NCBI GenBank assembly: GCA_934597255.1
Contig: CAKTQV010000007.1
Location: 42,718-106,717, forward strand
Reading direction: 5' to 3'
Source of the DNA: an uncultured Oscillospiraceae bacterium
GTDB taxonomy: Bacteria; Bacillota; Clostridia; Oscillospirales; Oscillospiraceae
DNA length: 64,000 nt
The translations under genes and the position numbers were made by a program. This document shows positions 8,125 to 15,767 of the stretch, in pieces; positions within the stretch are counted from its first letter, which is position 1, and each line of letters starts with the position of its first letter. The notes beneath the pieces were generated by a model. That model was not told the DNA's origin. It was given only the letters and a program-made list of their open reading frames with translations, and made no database searches.

Positions 8125-8913
8125 ATGAAAAAGAAGATCACTGCGATCTGCCTGTGCGTGGCTCTCGTGGCCGTCGCCGTCGTGGGCGCATCTCTGGCGT
8201 ACTTCACGGATACCAAGAGCGCGACCAACACCTTCACCGTCGGAAACGTGAAGATTGACCTGATCGAGCAGGAAAAGGGTGAAAACGGACTCCAGGACTT
8301 CACGCGCGATAAGACTCTTGTTCCCGGCAAGAGCAACGACGGCAACGCCGTTTCCAAGATCGTCACCGTTAAGAACAGCGGCAAGGGCGACGCTTGGGTT
8401 TGGGTTGATCTGCTGATTCCCAAGTACCTTGTGAGCAACGAGTACCCCACCAATGCCAATGAGAGTAAGAACGCTCTGCACTGGAACAGCTACGGCTGCT
8501 TCAACGTTGAGTACAATTCCGGCAATTACTGGAAGCTGGCTACCAGCGACGGCATTGTCGATGCCGATCACAAGGTTACCAACTCTGATATGGTTGCTGT
8601 TGAGGACGGTCTCTGGAACGACTATAAGTACGTTGGTGAAGAAACTGTTGGTAATGTCACCTATGTCAAGATTCGTACCACCATGGAAAAAACTCTGCCT
8701 GCCGGCAAGATCTCTCTGCCCTGCCTGGCTCAGGTCTACATGGACTGGCGTGTGACCACCAGTGCGGATGGCACACAGTTCATTCTGCCCGCCGGTGACC
8801 CCATTTCTACCGACGCTTCCTGGGAAGTTATTGTCCGCGCCTACGCCATTCAGGCGGAGGGCATTGACAGTGTTGATGCGGCTGTTGCGGCCTACGCCAA
8901 CAACGGCAAATAA
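8125..8913 (+). CDS. SipW-dependent exported protein 3
   Basis: 262 residues. The signal region ends in GASLAYFTDTKSATNTFTVG, closest of the set to the TasA/CalY consensus (AYFTD...NTFT.G). The mature domain contains DKTLVPGKSNDGN, VTVKNSGKGDAWVWVDL and a terminal VIVRAYAIQAEG strand, matching the camelysin/TasA pattern in which an early strand is followed by a long insert. AAAGGAAACGAAAAGC precedes the ATG. The best candidate among the paralogues for the main fibre subunit; that ranking is inference. Confidence 0.82.
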   Translation: MKKKITAICLCVALVAVAVVGASLAYFTDTKSATNTFTVGNVKIDLIEQEKGENGLQDFTRDKTLVPGKSNDGNAVSKIVTVKNSGKGDAWVWVDLLIPKYLVSNEYPTNANESKNALHWNSYGCFNVEYNSGNYWKLATSDGIVDADHKVTNSDMVAVEDGLWNDYKYVGEETVGNVTYVKIRTTMEKTLPAGKISLPCLAQVYMDWRVTTSADGTQFILPAGDPISTDASWEVIVRAYAIQAEGIDSVDAAVAAYANNGK

Positions 8914-9107
8914 TTCTCTTTTGGCAGTAATTCCACTGCATATAATTCCCCAAACATCCCGGCGCCTGCCCTGTGCCCTTCGGGGCGCAGGGTATGGCCG
9001 AGGGCTTTCGGCAAAAGTCTTCGGCCATGCCCTGAACGGACAGAATGAAAAAGATATCCCCAAATCCCGGCCGGGGAAGGCCCCGGCGGCATAAGGAGTG
9101 TTGCCTT
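8914..9107 (+). other. Intercistronic spacer with two stable hairpins
   Basis: CCCTGTGCCC pairs with GGGCGCAGGG around TTCG (about 8970-8993), and a second stem ATGGCCGA/TCGGCCAT follows. There is no T-run, so these are more likely mRNA-stability or processing hairpins than terminators. They could set different expression levels for the genes on each side. Confidence 0.5.
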
Positions 9108-9671
9108 GTGAAAAAATGGAAAGGAAAGCTTCTGGCTCTCGCGCTTCTGGCGGCGGGCGCGGCTTGTCTCGCGCTGGGCACGGCGGCGTTTTTCAGCGCC
9201 GAGACCACGGCCCACAACGTCATCACCACCGGCGGCGTGGAGATCGAGCTGCGCGAATGGGCGGACGAGGCCCGCGAAACCCCGTTTGAGGATGTGACCG
9301 GCGTTCTGCCGGGCGCGGAGGTCGTCAAGATCGCGGAGGTCGAGAACACCGGCGCGTCCGAGGCGTGGATCCGCGTGGGCGTGACGAAGAGCATCCGGCT
9401 GGCCGGCAGCGGCAGGGCCGATCTGTCGCTCGTTTCGCTCGACATCAACACGGCGGACTGGACGCTGGGCAAAGACGGATTTTATTATTATAACACGGCC
9501 CTGAAGCCCGGGGAAGTCACCGCGCCGCTTTTCACGGCGGTGACCTTCGCCGACGAGATGGGCAACGAGTACCAGAATGCGGCGGCGGCCGTTGATGTCG
9601 CGGCGCAGGCGGTGCAGACGGCGAACAACGGCGCCTCGGCTCTGGATGCCGCGGGCTGGCCGAAGGCATAA
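9108..9671 (+). CDS. SipW-dependent exported protein 4
   Basis: 187 residues, starting at GTG 9108 with AAGGAG upstream; the in-frame ATG at 9045 lies in the hairpin spacer and is unlikely. The signal ends LGTAAFFSAETTAHNVITTGG, a divergent SipW motif. The mature part includes a short strand VEIELREW, then VLPGAEVVKIAEVENTG and a terminal VDVAAQAVQTANNG strand, so it is a compact version of its neighbours. It ends 12 bases before the giant repeat protein, so the two are surely co-transcribed. Confidence 0.78.
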   Translation: MKKWKGKLLALALLAAGAACLALGTAAFFSAETTAHNVITTGGVEIELREWADEARETPFEDVTGVLPGAEVVKIAEVENTGASEAWIRVGVTKSIRLAGSGRADLSLVSLDINTADWTLGKDGFYYYNTALKPGEVTAPLFTAVTFADEMGNEYQNAAAAVDVAAQAVQTANNGASALDAAGWPKA

Positions 9672-9683
9672 GGAGGTGGCGAT

Positions 9684-12600
9684 ATGAAGAAAAGAATCCT
9701 TGCGTTGCTTCTGTGCGCTGTGACGCTCCTGTCCATGACCGTGCTCACCGGCGCCGCGGCCACGGGGGAGGAGGTCGCGCTCAGCGCTTATGCCGTTACC
9801 ATCCGCCCGGATTCCTCCGCGGAGGAGAAAACCGTCGTCACGGCGCAGACGGACCGCACCGGCTGCGCCTATCAGTGGCAGATCGAGGCCGCGCCCGGCC
9901 TCTGGGTCGATATCAGCGGCATGGACGCCGCCGAATGCAGCATCAGCTACGCGCTCGTGGCGAGCGTGCTTTCCAATGGGCAGGCGCGGCTGCGCTGCCG
10001 CTGCACCTGGGACGACGCCGAGGCGTTCAGCGATGAGCTGGCCGTTTCGGTCAATGTGGACGTGATGCACGCGGCGCTGACGGCGCGCAGCGTTCTCAAC
10101 GCCCCGGCGCGCATCCTGCGCGCGGAGACGGAGCTTCCCGCCGCGCCGCAGGAGGATGAAAGCGGCAAGCAGCCCGTGGAGACCGGCAGCGGCGAAAACG
10201 ACTCCCTTGAGCCGCCGATCGAAGAAGAAAGCGGCAGCACCGACACCGGCGAGGGCGGCGAGTCCAACGACAATGGCGGCAACGGCGGCAGCAATGTCCC
10301 CACCACCTACAGCATCGTTATCAATTATAAGTTTGAGGATGACAAAATCGTCGCGGACCCGTATGTGGCGACGCTGGCGGCGGGCGAGAACTTTTCGACG
10401 ACCGTCACATTCCCCACGCAGCAGGGCTATCTGCCTTACGTCAATGAGGAGCAGCATAATACCTATGAGCTGAACGTCACGGCGATCAGCGAGGATATGA
10501 CCGTCAATGTCGTCTACAAGCCCACGAATGTGAATTATACGGTCATTCATTACCAGCAGAACGTGGACAATGACAACTACACGGAGACGGAGCGCGAGAC
10601 GAAGCAGGGGCTGACGGGCAGTCAGGTCCCTTCGGTCGCGAAGAATTACGAAGGCTTTTACGCCCTGATGTATGAACAGCCGGCCATCGCGGCGGACGGC
10701 TCCACGGTGATCGAGATCTATTACGACCGCTGCTATTATCTGATGAACTTCGATCTGGACGGCGGTTACGGTGTGGAGCCTGTCTACGCCCGCTACGGCA
10801 CGCCCATCGCTGTGGGCACGCCCACCAAGCCCGGCTATACGTTTGTCGATTGGAATGGGCCTATCCCCTCCACCATGCCCGCCGAAAACACCAAATTTAC
10901 GGCGACGTGGACGGTCGATACGGCCAGCTTTACCGTTGTGTTCTGGTACGAGAACGCCAACGACGACGGCTACAGCTACGCCGGAGAGTATAAGGTCGAG
11001 AATGTAACCCCCGGCACGGAGAAAAAGAGCGACGATTATAAGAATCAGAGCTTTACCGGCCAGGACGGCAAACACTTCACCTACAATACAGCCAAGGCCG
11101 AAACCGTCACCGTCAAAGGCGACGGCTCCACCGTGCTGAATGTGTATTTCACAAGAAATACCTATACGCTGACGTTTAAGGACGGAAATATCAAAATTGT
11201 CTGTGGCAAAGTTGAGCATAAACATAGCCATGATCAATGCTGCACAAAAACCGGTTGGCATTTAAGATGTAATTCGAATAAATGCCCGGTTGGTTACGAA
11301 CATGAGCATACAACCGGTGGGTGGGGCACTGCATCTTGCTATAAAATTTCCGATTTGACCATCACCGCCAAGTATCAGGCAGATATTCATGGCAATTTCC
11401 CGATAAAGGACGGAAACGACACCATTTGGTGGGATGTCCCTGATGGGTGCGAGTCGTTCAAGGCCGACACTATGCTTGGCAGTATAGATACAATGCCAGG
11501 AGAAAACATCGTATTTGAAAAATCAAGTGCGCAATCTGGAGCGGTGCTTTACTACTACGTCGAAACACTACAAGGCGAGACAGGAACCTACACGCATGAC
11601 GGAAAGAGTTTTAAGCTTTACAAGCAGATTACGCTGGAAAAAGAATGTCAATTAACATATTCGGAGGAATTTCACAATATTACTGGTTTTACTCAGTGGT
11701 GGTCTGATCCTAAGTTTGACAAGATGGAGCAAGGCGGCGTCGCATATGCGGGCGGTAATGATTGGGACGGCTACTATATTAACGAGAAAAACTACCTCTG
11801 CTACACCCGCAACAGTTACAACCTGAAATTCTACAACTACAATGCGTATGTAGATGGCAAGGGCGGCAGTGTTCAGTACGAAGCGCCGCTGAGCAGCTAT
11901 GACGTCACACCGGCCTACCCCGCCAATCTGGAAAAGAACGCCTATGTGTTCGCCGGGTGGTACACCACGGCGGGCTGCTATGAGGGCTCTGAGGCTGACC
12001 TGAGCACCATGACCATGCCCGCCTCCGACGTGATTCTCTACGCCAAGTGGGTGCCCGTGAGCCACACGGTCACGTTCTATCTCACGCGCGACGCCATGAA
12101 CGGCGGTATCCAGCTGGGGACGCATAAGCCCGTTACGGTTCAGCATGGCGCGCTGGTCAGCCCGCCGCCCGCGCAGCCCGTAAACGGCAGTTACAACTTT
12201 GTCGGCTGGTTCTATCTGGACGACGACGGCACGGAAAAGGCGATTGACTTTGCCGACATGCCCATCCGAAAGGATCTGAAGGTGTATGCCAAGTGGAACT
12301 CCGACATGCTGGTGTCATATACCGTGCGCTATGTGCTGCAGGAAACGGGAACCGAGGTCGCGGCGGCCACGACGGGCTCCGGCCTTGCCGGGAACACAAA
12401 GACCTTCAGCGCCAAGGGCGGCACGGAGCTGTATGCGGACTATCGCGAAGGGTATTTCCCCATTGTCCAGTCCCAGTCCCTGACTCTCAGTCTGGAGACA
12501 GGCAGTTCGAATTCGATCACCTTCGAGTATGTTCCGGCAGAAGCCGTGCCCTATACGGTAAAGTATATCAACACGGAGACGGGCACTAACGTGTTTGACG

Positions 12601-13856
12601 GAGTAACGGTGGAGGATAAGGTCGTAAACGACAACCGCAAGGCGGTCGTCACGGAGACCTTCAAGGTGATCAACGGCTATATGCCCGACGCCTACCAGAA
12701 GCGTCTGGTGGTGACAGTGGGCGGCGAGAATATCCTGTACTTCTATTACACCAAGGATACGCAGCACGCCTATTACAAGATCACGCACTATACACAGAAT
12801 CTGGACGGCGAGAGCTGGACGGAATATGCCTCGTCGCAGATCGTCGGCGATATCGGAACGGAGTATTCGGCAGCGGCGATGACTATCCCCGGTTTTACCT
12901 GGAAGGCTGATCAAGATGGAACGTGTACAAAGGGAACACTGGAGGCAAATGGGCTGGAGCTGAAGCTCTACTATGTCCGGAACACGTATCCCTATCAGGT
13001 GCGCTATCTGGAGCAGGGGACCGGCAAGCAGCTGGCGGAGCCGAAAAATGGCACAGGGAAATATGGCCAGATAGTCAGCGAAGAAGCAAAAGACATTACC
13101 GGCTACGATAAGGTGGACCCCAGCTCCGCAACGCTCAATATTCGTATTGAGACAGTTCAGGAGGGCGAGGCCCCTGCGCTGAATGTGATCACCTTCTATT
13201 ACACCGAGCAGACGGTCGAGATCAAGTATGTGGTCGTTGGCCCGACAGGCTGCGGCACGCTGGATAACTATCAGGAAGCCCAGCTCAAGGTACTCACCGG
13301 CACGCCCAAGGGCTCGACGCCCACGGCGGCGAGCGGCTATAAGTTCGTCGGCTGGTACAAGGACGCGGACTGCACGCAGGCGGTTGATGACGCTTGGGTC
13401 ACAACAGGCGACAAGCTGACCCCCGGCAAGACCAAGAATTACGGCACCGAGGCGGAGCCCGTCATGGGCTACGAAGGCGCGACGTATTACGCGAAGTTTG
13501 AAGCCGATGTGGCCGATCTGACGATCACAAAGACCGGCGCCGCGGATATCGACGAGAATCAGAGCTTTGTGTTCCGCATCACGGGCGGCGAGCTGCCGGC
13601 GTCAGGCATGGAGGTCGTTATCCACGGAAGCGGCTCCGTTAAGGTCACGGGCCTCAAGGTGGGCGAATACACCGTCACGGAGGTCACGGACTGGAGCTGG
13701 CGGTATACGCCGGACAGTTCGCCTAAGAGTGTCACGTTGAATCCGGGCGGTGCGACGGTTGACTTTATAAACAACCGCACAACGGACAAATGGCTGAGCG
13801 GCAGCGCGTATGCGGACAACAACTGGGCCAAAAGCCCGGCGGATAAATCCGACTGA
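9684..13856 (+). CDS. Giant secreted InlB-repeat (Listeria-Bacteroides repeat) adhesin
   Basis: 1390 residues with a conventional signal peptide (MKKRILALLLCAVTLLSMTV, cleavage near GAAA-TG). Residues about 30-127 look like an Ig-type domain, 150-205 an acidic Gly/Ser/Glu linker. About 210-1260 carry many InlB B-repeats (strings such as KPGYTFVDW, YVFAGWYTT, YNFVGWFY, YKFVGWYKD) mixed with MucBP-like blocks (YTVKYINTETG, YQVRYLEQGTG). About 1278-1375 is a Cna-B/SpaA-like domain (DLTITKTGA, GEYTVTEVTDW). The C-terminus has no LPXTG motif or anchor helix, so retention may depend on the neighbouring SipW proteins. Residues about 500-555 form a Cys/His-rich insert of lower GC. Confidence 0.88.
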   Translation: MKKRILALLLCAVTLLSMTVLTGAAATGEEVALSAYAVTIRPDSSAEEKTVVTAQTDRTGCAYQWQIEAAPGLWVDISGMDAAECSISYALVASVLSNGQARLRCRCTWDDAEAFSDELAVSVNVDVMHAALTARSVLNAPARILRAETELPAAPQEDESGKQPVETGSGENDSLEPPIEEESGSTDTGEGGESNDNGGNGGSNVPTTYSIVINYKFEDDKIVADPYVATLAAGENFSTTVTFPTQQGYLPYVNEEQHNTYELNVTAISEDMTVNVVYKPTNVNYTVIHYQQNVDNDNYTETERETKQGLTGSQVPSVAKNYEGFYALMYEQPAIAADGSTVIEIYYDRCYYLMNFDLDGGYGVEPVYARYGTPIAVGTPTKPGYTFVDWNGPIPSTMPAENTKFTATWTVDTASFTVVFWYENANDDGYSYAGEYKVENVTPGTEKKSDDYKNQSFTGQDGKHFTYNTAKAETVTVKGDGSTVLNVYFTRNTYTLTFKDGNIKIVCGKVEHKHSHDQCCTKTGWHLRCNSNKCPVGYEHEHTTGGWGTASCYKISDLTITAKYQADIHGNFPIKDGNDTIWWDVPDGCESFKADTMLGSIDTMPGENIVFEKSSAQSGAVLYYYVETLQGETGTYTHDGKSFKLYKQITLEKECQLTYSEEFHNITGFTQWWSDPKFDKMEQGGVAYAGGNDWDGYYINEKNYLCYTRNSYNLKFYNYNAYVDGKGGSVQYEAPLSSYDVTPAYPANLEKNAYVFAGWYTTAGCYEGSEADLSTMTMPASDVILYAKWVPVSHTVTFYLTRDAMNGGIQLGTHKPVTVQHGALVSPPPAQPVNGSYNFVGWFYLDDDGTEKAIDFADMPIRKDLKVYAKWNSDMLVSYTVRYVLQETGTEVAAATTGSGLAGNTKTFSAKGGTELYADYREGYFPIVQSQSLTLSLETGSSNSITFEYVPAEAVPYTVKYINTETGTNVFDGVTVEDKVVNDNRKAVVTETFKVINGYMPDAYQKRLVVTVGGENILYFYYTKDTQHAYYKITHYTQNLDGESWTEYASSQIVGDIGTEYSAAAMTIPGFTWKADQDGTCTKGTLEANGLELKLYYVRNTYPYQVRYLEQGTGKQLAEPKNGTGKYGQIVSEEAKDITGYDKVDPSSATLNIRIETVQEGEAPALNVITFYYTEQTVEIKYVVVGPTGCGTLDNYQEAQLKVLTGTPKGSTPTAASGYKFVGWYKDADCTQAVDDAWVTTGDKLTPGKTKNYGTEAEPVMGYEGATYYAKFEADVADLTITKTGAADIDENQSFVFRITGGELPASGMEVVIHGSGSVKVTGLKVGEYTVTEVTDWSWRYTPDSSPKSVTLNPGGATVDFINNRTTDKWLSGSAYADNNWAKSPADKSD

Positions 13857-13873
13857 GAAAGGGGGCGGCTGAA

Positions 13874-14455
13874 ATGTATCATGGAAAGCACAGTGTTTCC
13901 CGTGCCGGCCGCGCCCCGCGCCGGCCCCGCATGAGCCGGACGGCTCTTGTGCTGGCCGCGGTGGTGCTGGTTCTCGGCGCGGCCATCGGCGGCACGGTCG
14001 CCTGGCTTGCGACGAATACGCCGGGGCTTACGAATACCTTCACGCCCGGCGAGGTGAAATGCACGGTCGAGGAGACGTTTGACGGGACGACCAAGCAGAA
14101 CGTGAAGATCAAAAACACCGGCAACACGGACGCTTACATCCGCGCGAAGGTCGTTGTGACCTGGAAGGATAGGGACGGCAATGTGTACGGCGGCGCGACG
14201 CCGGTGGAAAGAACGGATTACACGATCAGCAATAGTACAAGCGGCTGGACAAAGGTGGGGGACTACTGGTATTGCACGCAGCCCGTCGCACCGGATGGCC
14301 TGACCCCGGAGCTGATAAGCGAAGCAAAACCGGTGGATGGAAAAGCCCCGGCGGGCTATGCGCTCTCCATCGAGATCCTGGCCGAGGCCATCCAGAGCAG
14401 CCCGGCGAGCGCGGTGCAGGAAGCCTGGGGTTTCGTCCCGGGCAGCGGCAATTAA
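13874..14455 (+). CDS. SipW-dependent exported protein 5
   Basis: 193 residues; start at 13874 after GGGGGCGG. An unusually long basic N-region of about 20 residues (RAGRAPRRPRMSR) precedes the hydrophobic core. The signal then ends GGTVAWLATNTPGLTNTFTPG, the SipW motif. The mature domain is short, with VKIKNTGNTDAYIRAKVVV and a terminal YALSIEILAEAIQ strand shared with the paralogues. It lies 17 bases after the adhesin gene and 14 before the anchored protein gene, in one apparent operon. Confidence 0.8.
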   Translation: MYHGKHSVSRAGRAPRRPRMSRTALVLAAVVLVLGAAIGGTVAWLATNTPGLTNTFTPGEVKCTVEETFDGTTKQNVKIKNTGNTDAYIRAKVVVTWKDRDGNVYGGATPVERTDYTISNSTSGWTKVGDYWYCTQPVAPDGLTPELISEAKPVDGKAPAGYALSIEILAEAIQSSPASAVQEAWGFVPGSGN

Positions 14456-14469
14456 GGGGGGGCGGCGTG

Positions 14470-15198
14470 ATGAAAAAGACATTCCGACTTGGCTTTTCCC
14501 TGATGCTGGTGCTGGCACTGGCGGCAGCGCTGGGCGGCGCGGCGCTGGCGGCGGACGCCTCCATCGTGTATAACGGCGGCGGCGACTTCGATCTGGCCCC
14601 CGGCAGCGGCTATACCGACACCGATCTGTTCGACAATTTCAAGGACGTTATGCCCGGCGATGTGCTCACGGAGAACATCACCTTCACGAACCGGGCCTCG
14701 GACTGCGACTATGTCCGGCTGTACATCCGCGCCGTGGCGCACGACGAGCAGGGCAACCCCCTGAGCTACAGCGAGGGCTTTGAAAACGCCGACGGCAAGG
14801 ATCAGGCCGGTATCTCCGGCGAGCGCGACGAGACCGTCGCCTCGATGAGCGATTTTCTCGCGCAGCTGTCCATGAAGGTGTACAACGGCGCGGAGCTGAT
14901 CTATGAGGCCTCGCCCGACGAGCTGGACGGGCTGAAGGACAACAGGCTGCTGGGCACGTTCCGCCGCGGCGACACGGCGAAGCTGCGCGTGGAGCTGACG
15001 GTGCCGGCGGAGCTTGGCAACGAGTACGCCTACCGCGTGGGCGAGGTGGACTGGGTGTTCCATGTGGACGCGCTCAACGATCCCAAGCCCGTCGCCAAAA
15101 CCGGCGATACGGCGCAGCCGCTGCTGTGGCTGGGCATGGCGGCGCTGGCCATGGCGGCCGGCGGCGTTCTGACGGCGAAGAAGAAAAACCGGGCCTGA
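14470..15198 (+). CDS. Surface protein with TasA-like domain and sortase-like C-terminal anchor
   Basis: 242 residues. Unlike the five cluster paralogues it has a conventional signal peptide (hydrophobic stretch ending GGAALAADA). The C-terminus ends in VAKTGD, a hydrophobic helix of about 20 residues and KKKNRA, the layout of a cell-wall sorting signal with a degenerate LPXTG. The middle has VLTENITFTNRASDCDYVRLYIRA and AKLRVELTVPAELGNEY, like other proteins of SipW clusters. It may be the base that ties the fibre to the wall, similar in role to TapA; this is inference. ATG 14470 is chosen, although GTG 14467 is equally possible. No sortase gene is in the window. Confidence 0.8.
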   Translation: MKKTFRLGFSLMLVLALAAALGGAALAADASIVYNGGGDFDLAPGSGYTDTDLFDNFKDVMPGDVLTENITFTNRASDCDYVRLYIRAVAHDEQGNPLSYSEGFENADGKDQAGISGERDETVASMSDFLAQLSMKVYNGAELIYEASPDELDGLKDNRLLGTFRRGDTAKLRVELTVPAELGNEYAYRVGEVDWVFHVDALNDPKPVAKTGDTAQPLLWLGMAALAMAAGGVLTAKKKNRA

Positions 15199-15221
15199 CC
15201 GCCCGGGTACATACGAAAAGC

Positions 15222-15256
15222 GGGAGCGGCGCTGTCATGGCGCCGCTCCCGTCTTT
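15222..15256. terminator. Bidirectional terminator between sipW cluster and vanZ-like gene
   Basis: 11-bp perfect stem GGGAGCGGCGC/GCGCCGCTCCC (15222-15232 with 15240-15250), flanked by AAAAGC on the left and GTCTTTTGT on the right, between convergent genes. Confidence 0.88.
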
Positions 15257-15293
15257 TGTCCGGCATCCCGCGTCCGAACGACGCGGGTAAATA

Positions 15294-15767
15294 TTATGTC
15301 AACCAACCGTGCCGCTCCAGCCGCCGCCGCATCCATGGCCGCGACCACAGCGCGTAGCCCAGCACCGCGCCGGTGAGATTGAAGATCAGATCGTCCACGT
15401 CGCAGAAGCCGAGCGTTGTGAAAAGCTGCGTCAGCTCGACCAGCACGATCACGGCCGCCGTGCACAGAAGCAGCGGCCCGAAGCGCCGCAGCCGCGCATG
15501 GCGGCAGGGGAGAAGAAAGCCGAGCGGCACAAAGCACAGCAGGTTCCCGCCCAGATAGACCACGGCTGTCCACAGGCTGTGGTGGCGCGCGATGTACAGA
15601 TAGCGGCGCGTCGCCCGGAAGGGCATGAGCTCAAGGCCGGTGCGCAGGCATTCGGCATACGGCATATCCAGAAAGCGCGGATGCCGCTGGAGAAACAGCA
15701 GCCACAGCATCACGAGAAGATACGCCAGCCACACGGCGTCCGGCAGGTGTTTTTTCAATCGTCTCAT
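15294..15767 (-). CDS. VanZ-family membrane protein
   Basis: 157 residues with four hydrophobic segments and the family signature: GGNLLCFVPLGFLLP, the ELTQLF motif, and CDVDDLIFNLTGAVLGY near the end. VanZ-like proteins are found with teicoplanin resistance in enterococci, but most homologues are of unknown role. The ATG at 15767 overlaps the stop of the upstream FAD gene (ATGA), so the two are translationally coupled. The long open frame extending upstream is a shadow of that gene. No glycopeptide-resistance genes are nearby, so a resistance role is not supported. Confidence 0.85.
   Translation of the reverse strand: MRRLKKHLPDAVWLAYLLVMLWLLFLQRHPRFLDMPYAECLRTGLELMPFRATRRYLYIARHHSLWTAVVYLGGNLLCFVPLGFLLPCRHARLRRFGPLLLCTAAVIVLVELTQLFTTLGFCDVDDLIFNLTGAVLGYALWSRPWMRRRLERHGWLT

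Noticed and set aside
8892..11261. Long minus-strand open frame (789 codons) opposite the sipW cluster
   Set aside because: Shadow of GC-rich coding on the plus strand, with low-complexity His/Arg/Ala composition and no ribosome binding site.
15294..15767. VanZ-like gene as glycopeptide resistance
   Set aside because: No vanA/vanH/vanX-type genes are near, and most VanZ-family proteins have no link to resistance.
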